Assembly (NCBI GenBank): GCA_903886165.1
Contig: CAISLL010000052.1
Location: 1 to 11,662 of the forward strand
Source of the DNA: an uncultured beta proteobacterium
GTDB lineage: Bacteria > Pseudomonadota > Gammaproteobacteria > Burkholderiales > Burkholderiaceae_C
Reading direction: 5' to 3'
DNA: 11,662 nt
Shown: piece by piece, positions 1 to 7,416 of the stretch
How the letters are laid out: each line of letters starts with the position of its first letter
How positions within the stretch are numbered: position 1 is the stretch's first letter
Made by a program: the position numbers and the translations under genes
The notes under the pieces: generated by a model
The model's database searches: none
Seen by the model: only the letters and a program-made list of their open reading frames with translations
Told to the model about the DNA's origin: nothing

Positions 1-65
1 CAAGTCAAGACTCACTGACAGCCCCAAGGTATTTTCGGCGTTGCCCCTGCGGGATAATCCGCACC

Positions 66-875
66 ATGACCATCACCATCAAAGACACCGAAGGCATTGC
101 CGGCATGCGCCTGGCTGGCCGACTGGCTGCCGAGCTGCTTGACTACCTGGCCCAGTTTGTCAAACCCGGCATCACCACCAATGAACTCGACCGCCTGGCC
201 GAAGCGCACACCACACAGGTGCTGCAGGCCATCTCAGCCCCGCTGAATTACGCCCCGGGTGGCCACCACCCCTACCCGAAGTCGATTTGCACGTCCATCA
301 ACCACCAGGTTTGCCACGGCATACCGAACGATAAACCGCTCAAGAAGGGCGACATCGTCAATGTGGACGTGACTGTCATCAAGAACGGCTGGCATGGCGA
401 CTCAAGCCGGATGTACATGGTGGGCGATGTGTCAGTGGCAGCCAGACGCCTGTGCAACCTGACTTATGAAGCCATGTGGAAAGGCATCATGAAGGTGCGT
501 GAGGGCGCATACCTTGGCGACATCGGCCACGCCATCCAGACCTTTGCGGAGGGCCACGGCCTGAGTGTGGTGCGCGAATATTGCGGGCATGGGATTGGGC
601 AAAAATTTCATGAAGACCCACAGGTGTTGCATTACGGCAAACCGGGCACGCTCGACCTGCTCAAGGCTGGCATGACCATCACCATTGAGCCCATGCTCAA
701 CATCGGGCGCAAGGACATCAAGGAAATGGGTGATGGCTGGACCATTGTCACCAAGGACCGTTCGCTTTCAGCGCAGTGGGAACACACCGTGCTGGTCACC
801 CCGACAGGTTATGAAGTGCTGACCGTGTCAGCCAACAGTCCGGCTGTTCCAGCCTTTGTCACGCCTTCGGCTTGA
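66..875 (+). CDS. map: Type I methionine aminopeptidase
   Basis: Cytosolic metalloprotease that removes the initiator methionine from new proteins after deformylation. The 269-residue product has the full pita-bread fold set: His84 in the CHGIPND stretch, and the metal ligands Asp101, Asp112, His175 (in CGHGIG), Glu208 (in TIEPML) and Glu239 (in QWEHT). Length is normal for the type Ia enzyme (about 260-275 residues), with no N-terminal SH3-like extension. A short Ala/Pro-rich tail follows the last ligand. The ATG at 66 matches the usual family N-terminus, although the upstream GGGA is only a weak ribosome binding site. glnD follows after 24 bp on the same strand, so the two are probably cotranscribed, as map-glnD is in enterobacteria. 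The true promoter and any divergent upstream gene (rpsB is common) lie at or beyond the window edge. Confidence 0.98.
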   Translation: MTITIKDTEGIAGMRLAGRLAAELLDYLAQFVKPGITTNELDRLAEAHTTQVLQAISAPLNYAPGGHHPYPKSICTSINHQVCHGIPNDKPLKKGDIVNVDVTVIKNGWHGDSSRMYMVGDVSVAARRLCNLTYEAMWKGIMKVREGAYLGDIGHAIQTFAEGHGLSVVREYCGHGIGQKFHEDPQVLHYGKPGTLDLLKAGMTITIEPMLNIGRKDIKEMGDGWTIVTKDRSLSAQWEHTVLVTPTGYEVLTVSANSPAVPAFVTPSA

Positions 876-899
876 ACCCACTGCAACAGGTACCCAACC

Positions 900-3491
900 A
901 TGATCGAGCTTAGCGACCTGCGCGCCAAATACCGCGCGGACAAAGCAGCCCTGCTGACGGCGCTCTCAAGCAGTGGCGCATCCACGCGCGGTGTCCGTGC
1001 TGCGCTACAAAAGCTCTCGGCTCTGGCTGACGGCCTGCTCAAAGTGTTGTGGCAACGCGCCGGCTTTGCTGAACCATTTGCCTTGGTCGCGGTTGGTGGC
1101 TTTGGCCGACGCGAATTGTTTCCACACTCGGATGTGGACGTGTTGCTGCTGCTCCCTGACGACCAGTCTGCCGATGACAACGCCGAACTCAGGGCGTGCA
1201 TTGAGGCGTTCATTGGCAGTTGCTGGGATGCTGGCCTTGAAATCGGCTCGAGTGTGCGCAACGTCAGCACCTGCCTGAGCGAGGCGCACAAAGACGTGAC
1301 CGTGCAAACCTCGCTGCTCGAAGCCCGCCTGGTCACCGGCAGCGCTGGGCTCTTTGGCAGTTTCCAGACACGGTTCATGGCGGCGATGGACCCGCACGCA
1401 TTCTTTGTTGCGAAAACGCTGGAACTCAACCAGCGCCACAACAAATTCGACAACACGCCCTATTCGCTGGAGCCCAACTGCAAGGAATCACCCGGCGGTT
1501 TGCGTGACCTGCATATCATTTTGTGGGTGGCCAAGGCGGCTGGGTATGGCACCAACTGGGCAGATCTGGCAAAGAGCGGCTTGGCGACCGCGTTTGAAGT
1601 CACTCAACTCAAACGCAATGAGGCCCTGTTGTGGCTGATTCGGGCGCGCCTGCACCTGATCGCCAGCCGGCGTGAGGACCGGTTGGTGTTTGACATGCAA
1701 AACGCAGTGGCGCAATCTTTTCGATTTCAGGCGCCCTCGCCCGCCACAGACAGTCGGGCCTTTGTGCGCCCAAGTGAGTCACTTATGAAGCGCTATTACT
1801 GGGCGGCCAAAGCGGTGACCCAGCTAAACCATATCTTGTTGCTCAACATCGAGGCGCGGCTGAACCCTTCGACACATGAACCGCGGCCCATCAATGTACG
1901 TTTTTCCGACAAGGCCGGCATGGTCGAGGTAGCCACCGATGACCTTTACCAGCGCGAGCCTCATGCCATTCTGGAAACTTTTCTGATCTACCAGACCACG
2001 GCTGGCATGAAGGGTCTGTCGGCCCGCACACTGCGTGCGTTGTACAACGCGCGCGACCTGATGGATGGGAAGTTCCGCAACGACCCAGTCAACCGCCACA
2101 CCTTCATGCAAATTCTGATGCAGCGCGATGGCACCACGCATGCCATGCGCCTGATGAATCAGACCTCGGTGCTGGGCCGCTACCTGTGGGCGTTCCGCAA
2201 GATCGTGGGGCAGATGCAGCACGACCTGTTTCACGTGTACACCGTGGACCAGCACGTGCTGATGGTGCTGCGCAATGTACGCCGCTTCTTCATTGCCGAA
2301 CATGCCCATGAGTACCCATTTTGCTCACAATTGGCGTCAGGCTGGGACAAACCGTGGATTTTGTACGTAGCCGCCTTGTTTCATGACATTGCCAAAGGCC
2401 GCGGCGGTGACCACTCGGTGCTGGGCGCCAAAGAAGCCCGGCATTTCTGTAAGCAGCACAAAGTGGCCCGCAATGACACTCAACTCATCGAGTTCGTCGT
2501 ACGCGAGCATCTGATCATGAGCCATGTAGCACAAAAAGCCGACCTGAGCGACCCCGACGTGATCGCGGACTTTGCCAAACGGGTTGGCAGCGAACGCTAC
2601 CTGACGGCCCTGTACCTGTTCACCGTGGCAGACATTCGCGGCACCAGCCCGAAGGTGTGGAACGCCTGGAAAGGCAAATTGCTGGAAGACCTGTACCGGC
2701 TCACGCTACGGGTGCTGGGCGGCCATGCCGCAGACCCCCACGTCGAGGTGGAAAGCCGCAAGCGCGAGGCCCTGATCCAGTTGGCCTTGCACGCCATGCC
2801 CTTTGAAGCCCACAAACCCTTGTGGGACACTGTGGATGTCAGCTACTTCATGCGCCACGATGCAAACGACATCGCCTGGCACACCCGGCAACTGTCGCGC
2901 CACGTGAATTCAGGCAAATCCATTGTGCGGGCACGTTTGTCGCCCTTGGGTGAGGGCTTGCAAGTGCTGGTGTACACGCCCGACCAGCCCGACCTGTTTG
3001 CACGCATTTGCGGCTACTTTGACCAGCGGGGATTCAGCATCCAGGATGCTCGCATCCACACCGCTTACAACGCCTACGCGCTTGACACCTTCCAGGTCAT
3101 TGCCCAGACGATGCCGGACCACTACCACGAGCTGACGAGCATGGTCGAGACAGAATTGCTCAATGCCATCATGCAGACCGGCGCGTTGCCTGCACCTAGC
3201 CGGGGCCGGGTCTCTCGACGCGTCAAGAGTTTTCCGATTGCACCCAGAATCAACCTGCAACCTGATGAAAAGGGCCAGCGCTGGCTGCTCAACATCTCTG
3301 CCAGCGACCGCGTTGGCCTGCTGTACTGCGTGGCCCGCGTACTTGCCAATCACAAGGTCAATGTGCAACTGGCAAAAATCAACACGCTGGGGGAGCGGGT
3401 GGACGACACCTTCCTCATCGACGGGCCGGAACTGCAAGAAAACAAGGCGCAGATCGAGATTGAAACCGAGTTGCTGGACGCGCTCGCATGA
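900..3491 (+). CDS. glnD: Bifunctional uridylyltransferase/uridylyl-removing enzyme GlnD (PII sensor)
   Basis: Senses glutamine and adds UMP to, or removes it from, PII proteins (GlnB/GlnK), so setting glutamine synthetase activity and NtrBC signalling. The 863-residue protein shows the family order. A nucleotidyltransferase domain has GGFGRRELFPHSDVD at residues 66-80, with catalytic Asp78 and Asp80. A helical region follows with the typical EPNCKESPGGLRDLH stretch (191-205). An HD hydrolase domain has His452 and the His495-Asp496 pair in ALFHDIAKGRGGDHS. Two C-terminal ACT domains (about 686-760 and 795-862) are the expected glutamine sensors. Length is close to the usual 850-890, and both catalytic centres look intact, so transferase and removing activities are both expected. 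The ATG at 900 has only a weak CAGG ribosome binding site nine bases upstream. It lies 24 bp after map and converges on def. Confidence 0.98.
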   Translation: MIELSDLRAKYRADKAALLTALSSSGASTRGVRAALQKLSALADGLLKVLWQRAGFAEPFALVAVGGFGRRELFPHSDVDVLLLLPDDQSADDNAELRACIEAFIGSCWDAGLEIGSSVRNVSTCLSEAHKDVTVQTSLLEARLVTGSAGLFGSFQTRFMAAMDPHAFFVAKTLELNQRHNKFDNTPYSLEPNCKESPGGLRDLHIILWVAKAAGYGTNWADLAKSGLATAFEVTQLKRNEALLWLIRARLHLIASRREDRLVFDMQNAVAQSFRFQAPSPATDSRAFVRPSESLMKRYYWAAKAVTQLNHILLLNIEARLNPSTHEPRPINVRFSDKAGMVEVATDDLYQREPHAILETFLIYQTTAGMKGLSARTLRALYNARDLMDGKFRNDPVNRHTFMQILMQRDGTTHAMRLMNQTSVLGRYLWAFRKIVGQMQHDLFHVYTVDQHVLMVLRNVRRFFIAEHAHEYPFCSQLASGWDKPWILYVAALFHDIAKGRGGDHSVLGAKEARHFCKQHKVARNDTQLIEFVVREHLIMSHVAQKADLSDPDVIADFAKRVGSERYLTALYLFTVADIRGTSPKVWNAWKGKLLEDLYRLTLRVLGGHAADPHVEVESRKREALIQLALHAMPFEAHKPLWDTVDVSYFMRHDANDIAWHTRQLSRHVNSGKSIVRARLSPLGEGLQVLVYTPDQPDLFARICGYFDQRGFSIQDARIHTAYNAYALDTFQVIAQTMPDHYHELTSMVETELLNAIMQTGALPAPSRGRVSRRVKSFPIAPRINLQPDEKGQRWLLNISASDRVGLLYCVARVLANHKVNVQLAKINTLGERVDDTFLIDGPELQENKAQIEIETELLDALA

Positions 3492-3515
3492 CCACCCGGT
3501 GGCCGGTTGTCATGC
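3486..3515. terminator. Hairpin overlapping the glnD stop codon
   Basis: An 11-bp inverted repeat pairs 3486-3496 (GCATGACCACC) with 3505-3515 (GGTTGTCATGC), with one C/T mismatch and an 8-base loop. It includes the glnD TGA (3489-3491) and lies between the convergent glnD and def. No T-run follows on either strand, so it is not a classic intrinsic terminator. It could slow polymerase, stabilise the 3' end or work with Rho. Pairing is read directly; function is inferred. Confidence 0.4.
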
Positions 3516-3540
3516 CTATGTCTGACTGGCATTTCCGTCT

Positions 3541-3606
3541 GAAAAATTGAAGCGTTTCTGCCTTGAAGCCTTCTATTTAAAGCACATATAGCTAATATAT
3601 AGATAG
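3541..3606. repeat. AT-rich intergenic segment resembling a dispersed Comamonadaceae repeat
   Basis: This stretch between glnD and def is much more AT-rich than its surroundings. It begins with the direct repeat TTGAAGC (3547-3553 and 3563-3569) and ends in TATAGCTAATATATAGATAG. From memory, short dispersed intergenic sequences in Comamonadaceae genomes share this plan: an AAGCGTTT-like start, an AGC core and a final AGCTATTNNAATAGC-like palindrome. This copy looks degenerate. No search was run, and a single copy in the window cannot prove a repeat. It contains no plausible gene. Confidence 0.35.
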
Positions 3607-3608
3607 TA

Positions 3609-4217
3609 TCAATCGTCCTTCGGATCAAGCCCGGGGAACAACTCCGAGGTAAAGCCAAATTGCCCGAAGTCGCGCACCCGCATGGGGTAAAGCTTGCCAA
3701 TCAGGTGATCACACTCATGCTGCACCACCCGGGCGTGAAAACCCTCGACGGTGCGGTCAATCAAATCACCATATTGGTTGAACCCAACGTAATGGATGTG
3801 GGTAAACCGTGGCACTTTGCCACGCAAACCGGGCACTGACAAACAGCCCTCCCAGTCTTCGGCCTGATATGGCAACAGGTCTGGCTGCTCCTGCAGATTA
3901 GCCAAATGCAGTGGCATCCAATGCGGTGGCACTTGCCGGGAAGGCACCAGCGGCGTGATCACCGGGTTGATCAATACCGTGCGGGGCACCGCGGGGGCTT
4001 GTGGGTAGCGCGGGTTGACACTGTCAGTGCCAAAGATCACCACCTGCAAATCAACCCCGATTTGTGGTGCAGCCAAGCCCGCACCATCAGCCGCGCGCAT
4101 CGTGTCCAGCAAATCGGTGATCAGCAGGTGCAACTCATCGGTGTCAAATTTTGTCACTGGCGGGGCGATGCGCAACAGGCGCGGGTCACCCATTTTGAGA
4201 ATGTTACGAACCGCCAT
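3609..4217 (-). CDS. def: Peptide deformylase with an extra internal segment
   Basis: Removes the formyl group from the N-terminal formyl-methionine of new proteins, ahead of methionine aminopeptidase; a cytosolic Fe(II)/Zn enzyme. All three motifs are present: GAGLAAPQIG (45-54), EGCLSVPG (123-130, metal ligand Cys125) and HECDH (167-171, ligands His167 and His171, catalytic Glu168). At 202 residues it is longer than the roughly 170-180 usual for this type; the excess lies at about 91-121, just before motif 2. The ATG start overlaps the last 14 bp of ligA and has a strong AAGGAG seven bases upstream inside ligA, which settles the start and suggests translational coupling. Many bacteria keep def beside fmt, so this may be a second deformylase, but the rest of the genome is not visible. 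Last gene of the smc-zipA-ligA-def run. Confidence 0.97.
   Translation of the reverse strand: MAVRNILKMGDPRLLRIAPPVTKFDTDELHLLITDLLDTMRAADGAGLAAPQIGVDLQVVIFGTDSVNPRYPQAPAVPRTVLINPVITPLVPSRQVPPHWMPLHLANLQEQPDLLPYQAEDWEGCLSVPGLRGKVPRFTHIHYVGFNQYGDLIDRTVEGFHARVVQHECDHLIGKLYPMRVRDFGQFGFTSELFPGLDPKDD
3855..3947 (-). other. Extra segment in peptide deformylase with a 15-nt near-duplication
   Basis: Encodes Def residues 91-121, between the strand ending in NPVITPL and motif 2 (WEGCLSVPG). In the related proteins I can recall this link is only about seven residues, so about two dozen are additional. The segment is rich in Pro, Leu, Gln and His. Within it, 3906-3920 and 3921-3935 form an imperfect 15-nt tandem repeat (ATGCAGTGGCATCCA and ATGCGGTGGCACTTG), giving the similar peptides PPHWM and PLHLA. 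The reading frame is kept. The comparison is from memory, not from an alignment. Confidence 0.6.
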
Positions 4218-6372
4218 CCAGCATCTCCTTCAATTGAGCCTCATCCAACACCGCCACACCCAGCTCCTGGGCTTTGTCAAGTTTGCTGCCGGCCTCGGCA
4301 CCAGCCACCACATAGCTGGTCTTTTTGCTGACCGAACCCGCCACCTTGCCACCTGCGGCTTCGATCAGGGCCTTGGCTTCTTCTCGGTCGAGCGTGGGCA
4401 AGGTGCCGGTCAACACAAAGGTTTTGCCACTCAAAGGCTGGGCCGCCACCGGGGCCGGCGCGCCCTCAGGCCAGGTGACACCGCAGGCACGCAGTTGCTC
4501 CACCACTTCACGGTTGTGCGGCTGGTCAAAAAAGGTGCGGATGCTTTTAGCCACGATGGGTCCGACATCGGCCACGGCAAGCAGTTGCGCTTCGGACGCA
4601 TCCATGATGGCATCGAGCTTGCCAAAGTGGCGCGCCAGTTCTTTCGCAGTGGCCTCGCCCACATGTCGAATACCGAGCCCAAACAGGAACCGCGGCAAGG
4701 TGGTGTGTTTCGACTTCTCCAGGGCGTCGAGGATGTTTTGCGCCGACTTGCCCGCCATGCGCTCCAGGTTGACCAGCGCCGTGAAACCCAGACGGTACAG
4801 GTCTGACAGGGTGTGAATCACACCAGCGTCAACAAGCTGGTCTACCAATTTGTCGCCCAAACCTTCGACTTCCACTGCGCGGCGCTGGGCAAAGTGCAGG
4901 ATAGACTGTTTGCGCTGGGCGCTGCAAAACAGGCCGCCGGTGCAGCGGTAGTCGGCCTCGCCTTCCTCGCGCACCGCCACGCTGCCACATACCGGGCATT
5001 GGTGCGGCATGGTGAACACCTCAGGGTTGCCCTGACGTTGGTCCGGCAGCACGCTCACCACTTCGGGAATCACATCGCCGGCGCGGCGCACGATCACTGT
5101 GTCACCCACACGCACGTCCTTGCGGCGGGCTTCGTCTTCGTTGTGCAGCGTGGCATTGGTCACCGTGACTCCGCCCACAAACACCGGGGCCAGTTTGGCG
5201 ACCGGGGTCAGCTTGCCGGTGCGCCCCACCTGCACGTCAATGCCGAGCACCGTGGTCAGCATTTCCTGGGCCGGAAACTTGTGCGCCACGGCCCAGCGCG
5301 GCTCACGCGTGACAAACCCCAGGCGGCGCTGCAGCGCCAGGCTGTTGAGCTTGTAGACCACACCGTCAATGTCATAACCCAGGCCATCACGCTGTTGCCC
5401 GATCGACTGGTAAAAAGCTACCAATTCAGTAGCACCATGGGCAACATTGACAAGGTCACAGACCGGAAAACCCCAAGATTTCAGAGTTTGCAACATGTCG
5501 TAATGTGTTTGCCACCGCGGGCCACCCGCCTCTGGCGCGGTCACTTCACCCAAGCCGTAGGCAAAAAAGCTCAATGGACGCTGCGCGGCAATTGTCGAAT
5601 CAAGCTGGCGCACCGCACCTGCCGCTGCGTTGCGCGGATTGACAAAGGTCTTCTCACCCCGCTCACCCGCCGCAATGCGCTGGCGTTGACGGTCGTTGAG
5701 CGCCTCAAAATCATCGCGGCGCATGTAAACCTCGCCACGCACCTCCAGCACGGGCGGCACCAGCGGGTAGGTTTTGCCGCCGGGCCGCCCCAAGGCAAAA
5801 CGCGCCCCTTCGGGGGGCAGAGAGGACACGTCAGTGCCAAGCGCGGGGGCAACAATGTTCAGCGGAATCTGGCCGATGGTGCGGATATTCTGGGTGACGT
5901 CTTCACCCACCTCACCATCGCCGCGCGTGGCTGCCTGCACCAGCACACCATGTTCATACCGCAGGCTCATCGCGAGGCCGTCAAATTTTGGCTCGGCCAC
6001 GTACTCAATGGCCGGATCGGCCTCGGTCAGGCCCAATTCACGTCGAATGCGGGCATCAAAGTTTTCAGCTCCGCTAGCCTCGGTGTCGGTTTCGGTGCGG
6101 ATGCTCAACATGGGCACGGCATGGCGCACCGAGGCAAACTGCTCCAGCACCTTGCCACCAATGCGCTGGGTGGGCGAGTCGGGTGCGGCCAACTCAGGAT
6201 GGCGGGCTTCCAGGTCTTGCAACTGTTTGAACAGGCGGTCGTACTCGGCGTCCGGAATCGTCGGCGCATCAAGCACGTAATAACGGTGCGCGTGCTGGTG
6301 CAACACCTGCCGCAGTTGCGCCATCAACGCGGCATCGTCGTCCTCGGGCGCAAACAGATCAGGCGTGAACAT
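4204..6372 (-). CDS. ligA: NAD(+)-dependent DNA ligase LigA
   Basis: Seals nicks between Okazaki fragments and during repair, using NAD+ as adenylate donor. The 722-residue product has the full architecture. Ia domain: HRYYVLDAPTIPDAEYD near 29-44. Adenylation domain: catalytic Lys129 in EPKFDG, with DIDGVVYK (334-341) and AVAHKFPAQE (361-370). These are followed by an OB fold, a Cys4 zinc finger (Cys459, Cys462, Cys477, Cys483), helix-hairpin-helix repeats (about 500-615) and a C-terminal BRCT domain (about 645-720). It is longer than E. coli LigA (671 residues), partly through an insertion at about 175-206 in the adenylation domain just before LEVRGEVYM. The ATG lies 11 bp after the zipA stop, with no good ribosome binding site, so translation probably depends on coupling to zipA. 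The 3' end overlaps def by 14 bp. Confidence 0.98.
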   Translation of the reverse strand: MFTPDLFAPEDDDAALMAQLRQVLHQHAHRYYVLDAPTIPDAEYDRLFKQLQDLEARHPELAAPDSPTQRIGGKVLEQFASVRHAVPMLSIRTETDTEASGAENFDARIRRELGLTEADPAIEYVAEPKFDGLAMSLRYEHGVLVQAATRGDGEVGEDVTQNIRTIGQIPLNIVAPALGTDVSSLPPEGARFALGRPGGKTYPLVPPVLEVRGEVYMRRDDFEALNDRQRQRIAAGERGEKTFVNPRNAAAGAVRQLDSTIAAQRPLSFFAYGLGEVTAPEAGGPRWQTHYDMLQTLKSWGFPVCDLVNVAHGATELVAFYQSIGQQRDGLGYDIDGVVYKLNSLALQRRLGFVTREPRWAVAHKFPAQEMLTTVLGIDVQVGRTGKLTPVAKLAPVFVGGVTVTNATLHNEDEARRKDVRVGDTVIVRRAGDVIPEVVSVLPDQRQGNPEVFTMPHQCPVCGSVAVREEGEADYRCTGGLFCSAQRKQSILHFAQRRAVEVEGLGDKLVDQLVDAGVIHTLSDLYRLGFTALVNLERMAGKSAQNILDALEKSKHTTLPRFLFGLGIRHVGEATAKELARHFGKLDAIMDASEAQLLAVADVGPIVAKSIRTFFDQPHNREVVEQLRACGVTWPEGAPAPVAAQPLSGKTFVLTGTLPTLDREEAKALIEAAGGKVAGSVSKKTSYVVAGAEAGSKLDKAQELGVAVLDEAQLKEMLDGGS
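4225..4230 (-). promoter_or_regulatory. Strong ribosome binding site for def inside ligA
   Basis: AAGGAG on the - strand lies seven bases before the def ATG (4217-4215) and within the last codons of ligA. It is the best Shine-Dalgarno match at any start in this unit, and it fixes the def start inside ligA. Def may therefore be translated more strongly than ligA from the same message (inference). Confidence 0.8.
5772..5817 (-). repeat. In-frame palindromic repeat-like insertion within ligA
   Basis: Two adjacent inverted repeats: TTTTGCC (5772-5778) pairs with GGCAAAA (5794-5800), and GCCCC (5804-5808 region) pairs with the G-run at 5812-5817 across a TTC loop. On the - strand the segment reads as Pro-Pro-Glu-Gly-Ala-Arg-Phe-Ala-Leu-Gly-Arg-Pro-Gly-Gly, LigA residues 186-199. 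It sits in a stretch (175-206) where most LigA proteins have a short link. The GGGGCGGCCCGGCGG core resembles GC-rich intergenic repeats I recall from Comamonadaceae. The inverted repeats are seen; the mobile-repeat origin is inferred. Confidence 0.45.
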
Positions 6373-6383
6373 CTTCGACGGGA

Positions 6384-7415
6384 TCAGGAAAAAAGCCGTC
6401 GCGCCAGCACCGAACCAGCCGCCAGTTCCCGTCGCGCCAGGGTGTCGTAAAGGTGCGTGAGCTCGGAGCCAATCACGTCCATCGCCTCAGGCGGCAGTGC
6501 CACACCGTTGTCGTCGGTGATCAGGCCATCCATCTCCCTGGCCAGTGCCAGCGCTGCGTCTCGCATGCGCTCGAAAGCGCGCTCACCCCGGTCAACCTGC
6601 GGCACATCCAGACTCAGGGTTACTTCGCGCAGAGCCGATTGGGTCGGGTCTTCATCCAGCGCGGCCTGAGCGTCAAAGCTGAGGCTCAATACCGGCGGCA
6701 AACCCTGAATGTCTGCTGGCACCACCATGCGCCCGGCAATTGAACCCGGCACAAAGCCCAACTTGGCCGCCATTTGCTGGATATAGCTGTGGCTCCAGGC
6801 AGCGCGACGGGCGCGCAACACAAAACTGAGCTGCGCGTCGTGGTCGCCTGCAAACTGGTCAAGCTCACGGGCGCGGCTGACCTCCTGGCGCATCTCGGGA
6901 AAATCCGGCGTGCCGCCGATGGCATCACAAAAGTTCTGCGTTTTCATGACAAATTCAGAAAACTCGATGTCGTAGAGTGCACCGGATCGGTTGGCTAACT
7001 GAATGCCCGCCTGCAACTGAACGTAGCGCTGCCCCACCAGGGGAAACTCCCAGCGCAGATGCCCCTCAGCCTGACCTTCAATGGTGAATGGCTTGCTGCC
7101 AACGCGCCGGGTCGGCGGCATGGCGGCCAGCACCGCATCACCCGACACCGGGACCTCCAGCGCGATCGGCGCAATCACGTCGATCAGGGTGTCAAGCGTC
7201 GGCTTTTTCTCTGGGATCGGCAAGGCAAAGATGGAGTCCCCGAAAACCGGGCTGTCTAGTGGGGGATCAATTGCGTCAGCGGCCCCATCCTGTCGTGATT
7301 GGACGGGTTCTGCCTGGCGTGGCCTGTTCTTGCGCGCCAGCCAGATGTTTTGTACCAGCACACCCAGCAACACCAGGGCGCCGGTGATGATCAATCCCAA
7401 TTGCAGTTGGCTCAT
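6384..7415 (-). CDS. zipA: Cell division protein ZipA (FtsZ anchor)
   Basis: Inner-membrane protein that tethers FtsZ to the membrane and stabilises the Z ring. One N-terminal membrane segment (LGLIITGALVLLGVLVQNIW) is followed by basic residues (LARKNRPR), placing the rest in the cytoplasm. A charged and proline-rich linker leads to the C-terminal FtsZ-binding domain (about the last 215 residues), with hydrophobic strands such as LPPVLSLSF and the final helices. Sequence similarity within ZipA is low, so the call rests on topology, domain pattern and position between smc and ligA. I chose the ATG at 7415, giving MSQLQLG, just after the smc TGA (7419-7417), with GGGG ten bases upstream. An alternative ATG at 7424 would overlap smc by 8 bp and add three residues (MHD), but it sits only two or so bases from that GGGG. 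Length is about 343 residues, near the E. coli 328. Confidence 0.9.
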   Translation of the reverse strand: MSQLQLGLIITGALVLLGVLVQNIWLARKNRPRQAEPVQSRQDGAADAIDPPLDSPVFGDSIFALPIPEKKPTLDTLIDVIAPIALEVPVSGDAVLAAMPPTRRVGSKPFTIEGQAEGHLRWEFPLVGQRYVQLQAGIQLANRSGALYDIEFSEFVMKTQNFCDAIGGTPDFPEMRQEVSRARELDQFAGDHDAQLSFVLRARRAAWSHSYIQQMAAKLGFVPGSIAGRMVVPADIQGLPPVLSLSFDAQAALDEDPTQSALREVTLSLDVPQVDRGERAFERMRDAALALAREMDGLITDDNGVALPPEAMDVIGSELTHLYDTLARRELAAGSVLARRLFS

Positions 7416-7416
7416 G

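Noticed and set aside
41..58. GATAAT at 53-58 as a -10 box for map
   Set aside because: No -35 match lies 16-18 bp upstream, and the transcript would begin almost at the ATG. The flank is too short to judge.
4813..6450. 545-codon open frame on the + strand opposite ligA
   Set aside because: It lies antisense to nearly all of a clearly functional ligA. Its His/Gln/Arg/Ala-rich composition, lack of any recognisable domain and absence of a ribosome binding site fit a shadow frame in GC-rich DNA.
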